NCBI RefSeq assembly: GCF_025766255.1
Contig: NW_026516744.1
Location: forward strand, 143,086-207,085
DNA from: Zychaea mexicana
Taxonomy: Eukaryota; Mucoromycota; Mucoromycetes; Mucorales; Lichtheimiaceae
Direction: 5' to 3'
Length of the DNA: 64,000 nucleotides
The notes under the pieces are model-generated. The model did no database searches, was not told the DNA's origin, and saw nothing but the letters and a program-made list of their open reading frames with translations. The position numbers and the translations under genes were made by a program. Shown in pieces: positions 22,282 through 34,622 of the stretch. How positions within the stretch are numbered: position 1 is the first letter of the stretch; every line of letters starts with the position of its first letter.

Positions 22282-24119
22282 TCATTTCTTGCTTTTCAGG
22301 ACCTGCTTTACAATTTCCCCCAATATGGACATGCTTCTATCATCGGGTGACTTCATGGATACCAATAAATTCATGTGGTAGCCAAAACCAATCTTGTGCT
22401 CCTCGTTCCAGAAAAACGTTGAGCCGCCTAAACCAGGCCAGCCAATAAATTGGACACCTTCAACTTCAAAGTCGTCGTGACATCCCCAACCACCCTTGAC
22501 AGCTTCCATTGTTCGTCTGAATAGTAGATCATAGTCCAAAGAAACGGGTTCTGTAGCCAAAGCATATGTCGTGGAGTTTAACAAGTCCGGTTCGCCTTCC
22601 ACAATCGCCTTGCCTCCATTGGCCATCATAGCAGCTAGCTTCGCAATCTATGTAAAGTGGCAATACAATATCAAAATCGGCATATGATATGACCTTTTTC
22701 CCGGTACTAAGACAAATGAAAACATCTGCTTGACTCTTATTCATTAACTTACAGACCGGGCGTTCGTATGACCCGAGTAAGACGGTCCTTCAATACGGCG
22801 AAGTCGAAGAGAGGGGAAAGATTCCGGTGCCTTCGCCTTATCAGGGAGACTAAGAGATGTTTTGACAAAATTGTTGTCCGGGTTCATAATGGCTTGAACG
22901 AACTTCGTAAATCCACCCATATCTTGAATCAATCGATGGATCTGGAACAGCTTAGGGCCAGTATAAAATAAACTAATGCGTTCATCGTACTCTTGCTGGT
23001 ATGGCTGGGCAATGAAAAGTTCGAATGGTATACGAATGAGCTCAGTAACCAGTATATTTATAATGATAAAGTACTTTCTTTTTCTTACCTTGAGGTTCCA
23101 TTCGATACCATATTTGTTGTTGAGCTCAGCAGCCACATCATTCACCGTGCAATTAGCCACACGCTTCAAGATTTCGTTGACATACCATCCGCGACTGGTT
23201 GCATGGTAACTCCGTGTGCGCACACCTGCAAACGTATGCGGTTGTGCAGCCAAGATGCGCGAGAAGCGTTCGGGATCTTCGGCTTCAGCCGCAGTAACGC
23301 CATTCTCTAAGTATCCAACACCAGCAGCATGTTGCATCTTTAGGATACTTTCTATTAGAGACGGTGGTGGAGACATGAAGACATGCTAATACTGTACTAT
23401 ACGTAGAAACAAAAACATCTTTTCTTCTTACCAAATCACCCAGTGTCACATTCTCCTTATTGCCTTGTGCAAACTCTGGCCAATATGTAGCGATCTTTTC
23501 ATCGTATGACAGCACGCCCTTTTCAACGAATTGGGCAACTACGACCGAAGTCTAAAATAAAAATTTAGTGCACCGTCCCTCAAAAGCGCCGATGGATTAA
23601 CCGATTCCACCATTTCGTGTAACAGGCTGACAATATAAGAAACGGAAAACTTCCATACTGTACCAGAGCTTTCGTGCTTGACCAAACCATTTGTAAAGTT
23701 TTGTCGGTATATGGCACTTTTTCCTCGAGGTTTTGCCACCCGCCTTGCACGTCCAAAACTAGCTCGCCATTAACATAGGCAGCAGCCGCAGCACCTACTT
23801 CCTCGCCTGCGTAAAAGTTTCGCTTGAAAGCTTGCTCGGCTGCAGCATAATCTTCGTGAGCATATCCGCCAAATGGAACGTCATAAGCTCGGTCGCATTC
23901 ATAGCCAAAAACAGAACATGTCCATGGAGTATATGGACCTTGGCTCAAATAGCGTTTCAGGGCAATGGATCCCAAAAGTGAGGTGACGGTCGTTAACTGA
24001 ACCAATGCTAGAAGAACCGTGCGCTTGGCAGTGCTGGCTCTTGTTGCTACCTTCGCAGGGGATTTGTTTTTATGAGACAAATTCTCTGATGCTGCTACTT
24101 CTGGCTCGCTAATGGTCAT
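22282..24119 (-). CDS. Beta-lactamase-fold serine hydrolase, membrane anchored
   Basis: There are five exons on the minus strand: 24119-23664, 23551-23432, 23337-23089, 23040-22753 and 22647-22282. They encode 492 residues. A signal anchor (LLALVQLTTVTSLLGSIAL) lies at about 36-55. The motif WSSTKAL gives the SxxK nucleophile pair Ser147/Lys150 of class C beta-lactamase-like proteins. It is followed by LGDLMQHAAGV and RGWYVNEIL, both typical of the family, and the C-terminal sheet reads GWPGLGGSTFFWNEE. Relatives include animal LACTB and fungal esterase/peptidase-like proteins. The substrate is unknown. The junction at 23089/23040 is in frame with or without splicing; I kept the intron because of its GTAAGA donor. 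Confidence 0.85.
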
Positions 24120-25817
24120 TGTGTGAAAAAGAAGGGAAAGAAAAAAGTTTTAAATGTAGCAACCGGCGTTTTTATCCTGCGGCTGTAACGGGTAACAAAT
24201 CAATGCCCTTCAAATTATTGGCCCATTCTTTATTTAGTCATAGGTCTGTAATTATGCATAAGACAACTGTGGCTCAGCCTTACCTAATGATAGTCGCACT
24301 GCATAGTAGCCGTTTGTCATCGGCTTTCCCATTCAGCACCCTCGACGTCGATAGGTCTTTTATGTGACACATCAGAAAAATTGCCCATGTAATCGCGGGC
24401 TTTTGTGTTAGCCCCTTTAATGGCAATATGTACCTCTTGTTACTTTCTAATGGAAAAATCTAAGCCTTCAAGACCATCCCATACCCACACGGATTGAACG
24501 CGAGATCTATCTCCCATCTCAAGGTCGTTCAGATCGCCTTTTCAATGCAGCGTACTTTAACCGTTGATGATATCAACCTTTTTGTATAATAAGCTCATCA
24601 AGGCGGCGCGATATTATAACAATATTTAACCTTTTTATGAGATCCAAGATTAATATAGCGCGTATCACCACACTTATTATAAGGGCAAAGTACGACTCTT
24701 TACGGTTGTATAGTTTCTGTCATTGATATGGTGATATTATTTAATAGAAAATAAAGTAAACACTGCAATTGTTTCTGGAGCGTGAATTTAACCTTGCAAA
24801 CACAAGGAGTCTATCACTCATACAAAGCTGCGGTATACGCTATGGACACTTCAATCAAACTGACAAAGATCAAGTGATACCAGACACCTTTAATATGATT
24901 ACATATTCAGTGCTTTTGAAATTATCCATCTTTCAATCTTATAACAAGCAATAAATCATGTAGGCATCCTTAGCACTACATGTTCTTTTAGAAAATCGCA
25001 GCTTTTTGATGGTGGGTATTGTTCATGTGCATAAGAGTAAAAGCATGAGCAGTTAATCTTATATGTTACCAGAAAGAAGGAATGTATGACCTCTTTGTCT
25101 TTGTTTTTTGAGCCACGCACATGGATATATACTGTTGCATTGAGGTATTGTTCTCTTAGTATTTTCCAGGCGCCTAGCACACATAAAGCTTTTCCTTCAC
25201 CAGCATAACTTTTACACTTCACAGAGGGTTTCTTCATTTATTGCATCCCAACAAACTACATTACATATATTGCCTATGGTATATTTTTCACCTCATTCTG
25301 TACCGCAAGGAAACAACCACAATCCCATCCGCAGTGAAACACTACTCAAAGTAATGATATCAAGTGCATGAATCTTGTACTAATGCAACGGTTATGATAA
25401 GAGCATGGACTTGAGCAATAGTTAACTATGAGAAAAAACTTACTCCAACTACATTTACTTCACTTGATTGTAACTCTTCGGTTCAACGGGAATAAGAAAT
25501 GCGAGCAGCATATCCCAATATGACAACATCAGCTCACTGAATTAATGAGGTGTAGCTATCAATATGTTTTTAATGCATAACAGATGGATAGGTACAGCAG
25601 GGCATGTACCATCAACCTACATAAGGGAAACACCGAACAATGCACCAATCAAATCACAGGCTACGTCATTTCCACCAATTGATTATCCCCAAAACCTCCA
25701 CCTACTTGGCTGCTGCGTACACCTTTTTTCCCTTTCTACCCCTAATTCTTTCATTGCCTCAACGATCGTACCGATTATCCATCATTTGATTTCTATTGAT
25801 AGAACTTTCTCGCAAAG
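24120..25817. other. Long intergenic region between divergent genes
   Basis: About 1.7 kb lie between the hydrolase (-) and Spt2 (+). One minus-strand frame at 24956-25237 (93 codons) has partly protein-like composition, with a GEGK-containing stretch, but no start context or neighbours that support it. The remainder is AT-rich with no RNA gene I can support. Confidence 0.3.
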
Positions 25818-27387
25818 ATGGATTTTCAGAAGCTGATGGCGCAGGCCACGGCAGTGGCCAAACAGCAAGACGCAGCACTCGCCGAGAAAGCACGACGACG
25901 TCGACGAGAAGAAGAGCAACGTCGAATGCAAGAAGCCAAAGCCGAACGAGAACGAGAACGTTTAGAACAATTGCGACAAGAACGACAAAAGAATGAGCGA
26001 TCGCTTAAAGAGAAGAAAAAGCGCGGCAAGGAAACCACAGCTCTTGGAGATATTAAGAAAGGCAAGCTTTCAACGACAACAACGAAAAAGAATAGTAAAT
26101 CGAACGCTGTCTCTGCTGCTCTCGCACGGTTAAAGCCGCAAACAAAGAAGGTAGCGTTTTTGTATTTTGTTGATGTGTGCTCCGGGGGATGGTTATATAT
26201 TTCCTTCGCAGATATACCTGAATGATGAGATACACACCATGTACGTTGGTATAATATTGTTGACAGAATGTTCCACAACTTTCTTTCACAGGATATGTCT
26301 TTTGAAGAATTAATGAAGCATGCCAACAAGCTACCAACGAAACGATCTGACGTTACAACAAAGAAAGAACCACTTGCAGCCACCAAAAAGGAAGAACGAT
26401 CAGTCGTTTCAGGCAAACGACCACCGGCATCCTCGACTACAACTACACCTAGCCATACCCCGCGTAGCAACTCCATCAACAGCAGCGACAATAATCATAT
26501 ACATAATTCAAACATCTATCAAAGGCGACGACCGACTGTATCACGAACCTCCAATCCAGTGTCAGCAACACCCTCCAACATGTCTGCACGAGACAAAGTT
26601 CGACAGATGATGCGACAACCTCCTCAAAAACTCAATACCCAGAAACGCGATCTTCGAAGTGTCAGCGAGATTCAGCGCGACATCCGTCATAGAAAAGGCA
26701 TATACTCGGACGATGAAGGCGATGTTAGAAATGATCCTCGGTTACTCCAGAACAAACAGCGTTCAGTATCTGAACATCGATATAGCTCGTCAAGAGCACC
26801 GCCTGCACCGCCTGCAAGGCATTTTCCTGCCGGGAAGCGCCCGGCTGCTGCATCAATCGACCGCGGCAGCGATGCGTCTATGCGACGAATGCCGTTCATG
26901 CGTCCACCCCCAGGAAGAAGACGACATTTGCCGCAGCAGTTTGACGAGGAGGCTGATGAAGAAATGGATGATTTTGTTGTTGACGACGAAGAAGAGGAAG
27001 AGTCGAATGATTATTCAGCTGAAATTGGTCGGATTTTTCGATACAACAAAAAGAGGTATGCGAGCGTAGTCTTCATTGTAGTTCTTGGTCGACTTGAACT
27101 GACCCACGTTTGTCTCTCTTTCTTTGTATATGTTAGATTCCGCGATGAAATGTACTCGGATGACGATATGGAAGCAGATGCACGGGAAGTGCTACGAGAA
27201 GAGAAACGAAGGTACGTGTATATATATTTGCTGTTTAATATAATCGTGTCCATCAGATTTGACTGATAGAGGCATGTACTGTTGCTTCCATAGTGAGAGA
27301 ATTGGAAGACGTGAAGATATTGAGGAGGAGAAACGTGAGTTGGAGCGACAGAAGCGGTTGCGGACCAAAGAGAAAACTCGCCCTTGA
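25818..27387 (+). CDS. SPT2: Spt2-like chromatin protein
   Basis: There are four exons, 25818-26150, 26292-27055, 27137-27211 and 27294-27387, encoding 421 residues. The N-terminus is a very basic coiled coil (RRRRREEEQRRMQEAK). The middle is disordered and rich in Ser, Thr, Arg and Pro. The C-terminal 100 residues form the SPT2 signature: an acidic run (DFVVDDEEEEE), then IGRIFRYNKKRFRDEMYSDD and a terminal basic helix. Spt2 binds histone H3-H4 and DNA and limits histone loss behind RNA polymerase II. The 141-bp first intron contains an alternative acceptor (TTCGCAG at about 26210) that would change the frame. Confidence 0.88.
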
Positions 27388-27987
27388 AGAAGGCTTAATG
27401 TAAACTCATTGGTCTTGGTGAATTTCTTTATCCATTGCGTTGAAGATGGTGGCTATGTTAAGTATAGAAGCACGCAACGGTTTATCCACAATAGCATTAA
27501 TTTTTCTTTCTTTCCTCCTTTGACATCCATGTAATCATACTTTCCTCTATTAATTCATTTGAACGTCATTTTTTCTCTCTTTGTATTTTTCTTTTTCTTT
27601 GCTCAACACAAACTCCATTACATATTCTCACATCATCGCAAAACCCTCTTCAAGTTCATATACAGTAGACTGCTTGGTTATTGGCTGAAAAGGGATTCCA
27701 TATAGCCCCCCTTCTTCCACAATCAAGCAATAACAATATACATACAGCAATCATCACCCACTTTGAAAAGTTATGCATTATCGATAAAACAAGTAAAGTA
27801 TGACATTAGAGGTTTGTGAAAAAAAAGAAGAATAAATGCTATACAACATCCTTACGAGACGCTAGTAATAGCATCTCGCAAGCGGTTAATGTCAAATGAT
27901 CATGTCAGGTTTTTTCTATACAGCAAAGATCGAAATGGAATAGGTGTTAGAGAAAGAGAAGGAAGGTAGGCGTGATTTGGCATGCAT
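27388..27987. other. Intergenic between convergent genes (3' UTRs)
   Basis: These 600 bp are T-rich and presumably hold the two 3' UTRs of SPT2 and CDS1. No coding frame or RNA gene is evident. Confidence 0.35.
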
Positions 27988-30006
27988 TTAATAGGAATTG
28001 AGAAGGCCTTCCCGCGCATCTTGGATGACGTTATTCATGTTACTTGACGCCAACAAGGCGGAATTGATGATGTCCTGGTTTGACAGATAAGTCTGTAACC
28101 GTTCCAATAACTCGATTTGTTCGCGTGGAGTCAGATTATTGATTGTCAATGCGAGTATAGAGCCGACTGAGACACTGTAGGTCTAACAAATTGCAGAGAA
28201 CAACAATCGGTGAGCCTTTCATTACCTCTGGAATCCTTTTAGTTTAAATGAACGAAAATAATGATGTGCATACTTTGATGAAACTCTGGTGATACATGTG
28301 TGAAAAGAACCCCATCAAAAATTGGCAATCCATACGATCTGTAAGACCACCGTGGCCAGGAATGCTGTGGCCAAAGTCCTTGATCTTGAATGCACGCTTT
28401 ACTGCACTAGCAAAGAAACCACCAAATGGAGCAATAAGCGATGCAAAGCATGCCATCACAATTGCATGAAGTTGAACGGGTGCGATCCATACTTGACTAA
28501 CATCTTGGCGGAACTGTCAAACGATCTTTTAGGAAGCAATCACATGTCAAATTGATCTTCACATTGGGTTATTATGCAACTTACAAGATACTTGATGATA
28601 TAGACAATATTTGAAGGGAGTTGCCAAGGAACAGCGGTGAACACAGGGTTCTTGGGATCACACGAGACGTTCGACCATGCCGATGCACCAAGGTCCTGAT
28701 TGTGTTTAAAAAGATTTCGAGGACATGGTCATGAGTTGTTTTTGCCACGTCTTGTGATTAATGTATGGTTGAGTCGAGCACTTACTTGAACCGGGCAAAC
28801 CAAATAGTCGAAGCGCATAAGAATCGTAGTTAGCTAAAGCGTCACAAGCGAAAAAGTCAATATTCATTTAATATATAATATTGCCAATGGCAAAAGAAAA
28901 TGATAGACACATTACCCCGAAACCGAGCAAAAGAGTCCAAATAAAACCACCAACAAATCCCTCCACCGTTTTCTTTGGGCTCAGCTGGATCAAAGGTGTA
29001 CGGCCCCAAAAGAAACCACAAATGTACGCAAAGGTATCATTACACACGACAAGTGCCGCTGGCATGACAAACCTGCGTAAATTAAATCTCATTGTCAGCT
29101 GAAAAAGGCTCCGTCTTTCTCTAACTCTTGCTTCCTATAATCACCACTTACCAAATCAAACCTTCCAAAATATTTTCCACAATGAAATGACTTTGAACAA
29201 CGATCAGTAATAGTGCCATGTGTGTGTAGCAGAATTGGGCCATTTGGAACCGGTATTGTCCTTTTTTAAGATTGGCGACGAAGAAGACGAAGCCTGTCAC
29301 GCGTGATTTTGTGTGCATATGTCAGTCATATCCATTCTTTCCTGTCTCTGTCATCCGCCCCAGGCCGGCTTTAAAGTTGTTTGTATGTTTACCCAATACA
29401 TAAAGCATGAAGCTGATAAAACGATGATGGGTGGCAAATGGTAACAGAAACTTATCCACCATCACAATCTCTGTAAAGTAATAGATGATGGATTCGCCAT
29501 ATAGAAAGTATTCGGTTGTGATCAAAAAGTACCTGTTTATTATCACACACTTCTGTAAGCATTCGCTTATACATTAACTCATTTACACGAAGTAGAAAAA
29601 AAATTGGAAAGAGACCGTACCAACTCATTGTCTTGAACCAGCGGACACTCTTTTCTTTGGCAGGAACTTGAGCGATCTGAATCACTTCGCGATACACAGC
29701 CGTCGTAATAACCAGGACGGCAGCAATGGACCAAATGTAACCCGATGCCAGCACAAACAGGAAAGCACCAATCATAAGGAGCGTTGTGAACGTTCGAATG
29801 GCCATATTTCGCCATTTCTTGCCAACCTTTTCAGCTGCCAGGAGTACAGGGCCTTGATCATCGTTGTTTTCATTCCCGGTTTGTTGCTGTTCTCGGGTAG
29901 CACTGCTGTGTCTGCTCATGGCTGAGGACGAAGGGTTTTCGTGTGTGTTGGAAGACGACGAGGCGTCTTGTCGACGTTTCGCAGCTGACTTCCTTTTCGC
30001 GGCCAT
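27988..30006 (-). CDS. CDS1: Phosphatidate cytidylyltransferase (CDP-diacylglycerol synthase)
   Basis: There are eight exons on the minus strand: 30006-29621, 29532-29393, 29293-29152, 29072-28916, 28833-28786, 28695-28585, 28513-28274 and 28182-27988. They encode 472 residues. The N-terminus is Ser/Arg-rich and cytosolic. Several membrane helices follow. The family signature appears as [13 protein letters not shown], then [12 protein letters not shown] near residue 380. The segment [18 protein letters not shown] with SPKKTVEGF is also diagnostic. The enzyme makes CDP-diacylglycerol from CTP and phosphatidic acid in the ER membrane, feeding PI, PS and PG synthesis. An in-frame ATG at 30174 would extend the N-terminus; I preferred 30006 because the upstream stretch looks like 5' UTR. 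Confidence 0.93.
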
Positions 30007-31348
30007 ATCTGTACTGGTATATATGCGTGAGGGCGGAGGAAGCAAAAGAAAGAAGAGGTAAAAAAAAAAGACGTGTCTCCCATAACTGGCAGAATTTAAC
30101 TTCCGAGCAAATAGTGCAAACTTAACCGAATACGGCAGCATGACTTCATTCATTTTCTGATACACATACGTCAAAGAATGCAGATATACTAAATAGTATG
30201 TCTCATCAATATGTACGAGACGAAAAATGTCACTTAGCCAAGGTAAGACATAAATCGAGAATTATAAACAATTAAGGTAGTTACCAGCCGTCACTGGCTG
30301 GTTGTTGTTTAATGTTGGCATCTTATCAGGACATCCTATGATAATGAAGATACACTTAGTATCATACAGGTCTTGAATACTTTAACTTTATATGATGTAA
30401 GGCCTCTCTAGAGTACATATGTACCGCTCTGATACTGTTGGTTTCTCCTATTGCCCATTGTAGTGGTATGAATAACTTTAAATTTGCTGATAGGAAAAGT
30501 GTATATGTAATTAACGTTCTATAATCGAAAAGTGATAAGGAGTTTAGCCCTGCACATCACTTCAATTACGTATCTAGCTTCCTGTAACACAAGCATCAAG
30601 CTCATCGAAGCGGAAACCGGAACATCACCTCCGAAGACTGTCTCATATTGTAATTCTTTCTGTAACACAGATATAGTTGCCCGTTTTTATAAATATTATA
30701 GCTACAGGCATATTTACTATGTGCATTTTTGTCAATGTATGTCGTTGCCAAGTAACGATACAAATAAGGTACGGTTGCAAGAAAAAGGTTAATAACCATA
30801 ACAACAATATCGAGAATATTTGCTTCCACAGCAATGTACCTGAAATTGCATTGTTACTTTTAGCAGCACTGATACAAATAGAGAGTTTATCATAGCAACC
30901 ACATCCTTACTAGCGACGGCTATTATATGACACGTTGAACGTTTTCATGGAGTGTCAGGGACCACGGGGGTTGATCATGAACTCATGTTTCCATATCTTA
31001 AGAAGTGAGCAACAGCACACATAATGCTTTTGATCATATTTACCTTAAATTGTGATGCTGAATAAACTGGTCCTCTAGACTATCTAGATTTCGTCGGTTG
31101 AACTAAAGCGTTGTGCTACATAGCAATAGCAATTTTTTTCAATTGGTTTTATCCATCGGTGCCGAGTAACTTCAGAAGAGCACGTGAAGGAGTTTCTGGA
31201 AGCACAGCTCACTTTTAGAATGATATATTTACTCAGTAGCAGTAGTGTATGCAGTAGCAGAGGGTACAACTATAAAGTCACAAACCACTTCAAATTGAAT
31301 AAAGAGTTGTATTTTATTCAAATAGATACATGATTATTAGACAGACTG
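30007..31348. other. Intergenic, CDS1 promoter side
   Basis: About 1.3 kb of AT-rich sequence. Short frames of 60-90 codons occur on both strands but none has a recognisable motif or consistent splice structure. I see no RNA gene. Confidence 0.3.
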
Positions 31349-33316
31349 TTACATCTGCTTCAATTTATTTCGCTGTGCAATTGTTTTGTTATAACTATCT
31401 CGCTTACTAAACAAAAACCGAACAACTAAACCAAATCCACCTAGCACTGTAGCAATGTACATGTATAAATCATAGTCATTTGCCTTTAAGAAATTTATCT
31501 TTCCGGCAACGTCCTGACGATGTGGCAAAACGCCGTCCTTGCTAGAGAACAAAACTTCTTCGACCAAATCAGCGCCTCGCGAAACTGCGTGTTGTGCACG
31601 GAGTTGAGCGATAGCCTGGTAGCGGTTGGTATTTTTCTGATAAACGCCATCCTTGTCTTGAATAACACGGCGTAGCGCATTGAAGGCGTCGTCCTTATCC
31701 ATGTCCAAGTAGCCACCCAACTCCTCGCGTTCATAGTGGAGGGCATGTGCAGGCTGATCACCAAAGAACGGTCTGATCACAGTACGTGTGCCAGCGAAGA
31801 GAGCTTCGAACACAGACATGCCGCCGCCATGAGAAAGGAAAGTAATAACGGAAGGGTGTTGTAGGATAGGGAACTGTGGAGCCCACGCGGGCATTCGTAC
31901 GTCTGCGTGCTTTCCTGATAACAAATCAGCAACCACATAGGATTGTCCAGAAGATGTGGTCACAGTTTCTGGTAAGCGTGTAGTGGAGCTGCTAACACCC
32001 CACAAAAGTCCATCGATCAGACCGTCTTCCAAAATCTGCAAAAGCTCGACCAAAATACGTTCCGTTTCGTTTGTTTCGCCTGCTGCGAATTGTCCGAATG
32101 CGACATAAAGAACGCGGCTGCGTGCGTCGAGAAATTGTTGGATATCAGCCGTCAAGGGATCGTAGTGGCCGTTAAAGATGGGACCGACCATTTCCACGAG
32201 AGGACCCATGGGACGTGCTTCCTCGATGCCGTAAAAGCTGTTTACAATCTTGAGCGAGTCGAGCCATTTATCTTTTGGGAGAGCACCAATGAATGAAGCT
32301 CGTAGTTGAGTGTATTGTTCTCGTAACGTTCGCAAATTCCAGTATACTTCGAGTGGATAGATGAATTTCTTGTAAAACCGGAATCGCAAGGACATATGTT
32401 CTGAAGTAGGTTCGCCACCCAGATCGATTTCCTTGTTGATGTAAGGAGTGAGCGCATCTACATAGTAAAAATCAACATGAGTATAAGTATTTCTTTTTCA
32501 ATATTTCATCGTCTTTGTAACCACCCCGGTTCTCTCTTTTCTTCTTTACCTGGTGCCAAGTTAATTAACATAGTGACAACCGATGGGATGTTAGCCTCCT
32601 GAGCGGCGTCGAAGGCTGCAGTGGTAAAAGAATCCGCCATAACAAGGTCGATATTTTGAGTAGCAATAGCTTCTTGCAGAGGCTGGAAGACTATAAATGT
32701 TTGCTATGAATAATTTGCGCTCTAAAATTTTGGCACCCCTCTCTTTTCCTCTGTTGCACTTGAATAAAAAGCGGCCTGCACTTACTACGCTCATAGTTCT
32801 CAAGATCTACCTTGATCTCGTTGCGACGATCGTCCCAGGTTCTTGGATTTTGCATGTTGGTGATGTCCATTTTAGATTCAACAGACTCGCCTAGATCAAC
32901 AAGATTGATTTGGGGAAATCCTTTGACATGCTTCAAATAGATATCCTAGAAATATACACACGTTAACGACAACAATGATAATTTTCCGCTTCAGTTCGCT
33001 TGAAGGGAAAAGTTCGAACGCTACTATAAGCTATGTTATACTGCTAATTGCTACTGCAACTTACAGTTCCGGCATATGTCACATTGTGTCCACGCAAAGA
33101 CAATTCGTTAAGAATGCGCGTGACCCACGATGCGTGAGAGGAACCACCTAAAGTAACACCAAATAAAATATTCTTGGGCGTTCTGAACGCTGGAGGGCCG
33201 AGTTCCTCGTAAAGACCAATGGGGCTTCCAGTCGCGCTTCTTCCGGAGGCTGCTGTAGCAGGGATCAAGGTACACAAGGCTCCGATCACAACCTGCGATA
33301 AAGACGGCAACAGCAT
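31349..33316 (-). CDS. UDP-glycosyltransferase (GT1 family), ER-type with C-terminal TM
   Basis: There are four exons on the minus strand: 33316-33065, 32945-32786, 32690-32550 and 32457-31349. They encode 553 residues. A signal peptide (MLLPSLSQVVIGALCTLIPATAAS) opens the protein. The acceptor-binding half contains GGSSHASWVTRILNELSLRGH. The donor-binding half holds the UGT signature PAWAPQFPILQHPSV, then FLSHGGGMSVFEAL and FFGDQPAHA. A C-terminal hydrophobic helix (YIATVLGGFGLVVRFLF) and a basic tail place it in the ER or secretory membrane with a lumenal catalytic domain, as in animal UGTs. The acceptor is probably a sterol, lipid or xenobiotic but cannot be named from sequence. Confidence 0.9.
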
Positions 33317-33537
33317 GTTTTACAGCGTATATACAAGAGGAATTTTAGTCTGTAGATGGACTAGACACAACAGAAAAGTATCGCTGTTTTTAAGTATCAT
33401 TTTCGTGCTTGCCGCAGCAAATGTCAACGCAACTGCATCGCTTCTGTGTTTGAATTCAAATACTGGATGTTCAGGAACACCCTCGCTGCTGCGCCACTAC
33501 TGCGCAACAACATTATATACGCATCTCCCTTCATAAA

Positions 33538-33963
33538 TCAGCGAACGCTCGATCTTTTTATATATGTCTGAAGATGAACAGGGGTAAAAGATGCCGGAGG
33601 ACAGAGCAATCGAAGCGCAAACGATGTATTCTTAGTCGATGGCTTTATGAGACCTTGTTTCGCTTGATTTGGTATATATGAGTCATCTCCATTTTTGGTG
33701 AAAGAAGGAGCAGGAACATAGTAGGGCAATCGACCACGGAGCCAATCGTTCAACACCATCATGGCCGTATTGTGGAAATCGGGCTCTCCCTTCTTTTGCA
33801 GTTTACCAGTCTTGCGAGCCAATTTTTCCAAGAAATCGGTAGCATCGTTCCATTCCTTGATATCGTACGTGCGTTGAATATATTCTTTTCGTACACGTTC
33901 CATAATGGTCGGTATATTGTCTTCAGGAGTAGGTAACATCTTGCGTGTATGGTTATCTTTCAA
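33538..33963 (-). pseudogene. Stranded C-terminal fragment of the NOG2/GNL2 nucleolar GTPase gene
   Basis: The minus-strand frame contains NIPTIMERVRKEYIQRTYDI, DFLEKLARKTGKL, KGEPDFHNTAMMVLNDW and RGRLPYYVPAP. Together these form the conserved C-terminal region of NOG2/GNL2, a GTPase needed for 60S ribosome assembly. The GTP-binding domain (circularly permuted G motifs) that must precede it is absent: nothing like it occurs in the next 650 bp upstream (33964-34620) on this strand. The piece therefore looks like a truncated duplicate rather than a working gene. It sits 220 bp upstream of the UGT start on the same strand, so it could also have become part of that gene's 5' region. Confidence 0.75.
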
Positions 33964-34622
33964 GAAACCATCTTATGCACATTTGTAATATTAGAGTTAT
34001 ATATGCCAGTAAACCAAATATCGGGACCGTAAGAATAACCTCACTTTATGTGAAAGTGCGGAGACGAGCACTGCCCTTTTGTCGATTTCGTCAATAAGCG
34101 TGTTATCATAGTCGATTTGAGATCATAATAGTGTGCCAGGTAGAATACATAATCAGTAATGGGTCTATGTAGCTATGTAATATTTGCACATGTTAGATCA
34201 TCCACAGCAGCTTGTACAACCGAGTCGCTAAATTTCCAGGGTAGCCATATTCGCCGCCATAATCGCTAAATTTACAGATGTTTTGAATCCTTTAAGCAAC
34301 TCAGTAGAGATACAGTACATAGAGAAACGGAGTATAAAACAACACATTTAAAACCATCAGGAAAGCCCGTAATTCGCTTATACAACAAGACGTCAAAACG
34401 ATCCTTGCTGATAAATAGAGCATACAACTTTCCTTTTCTTTGTTAAGATTGATTTCTTTAACAGTGTTTGAGAACTCTACATGTGTGCAACATCTCCGTC
34501 GACCCGATTGTCGGCATTTAAATTCCGCTGATGTATGACAGGCAGGGACTATGCATTTTTAATCCGTTGTACTCTTGTGACATAACCACAAGAACGCGCT
34601 CAATGTCATAAGATCAAAAGCA
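33964..34622. other. Intergenic between NOG2 relic and DUG2
   Basis: About 660 bp with no frame I can support and no GTPase motifs on the minus strand. It probably includes the DUG2 promoter. Confidence 0.3.

Noticed and set aside
24480..24560. tRNA-like B box (GTTCAATCC) on the minus strand
   Set aside because: Neither an acceptor stem nor a D arm or T stem can be folded around it.
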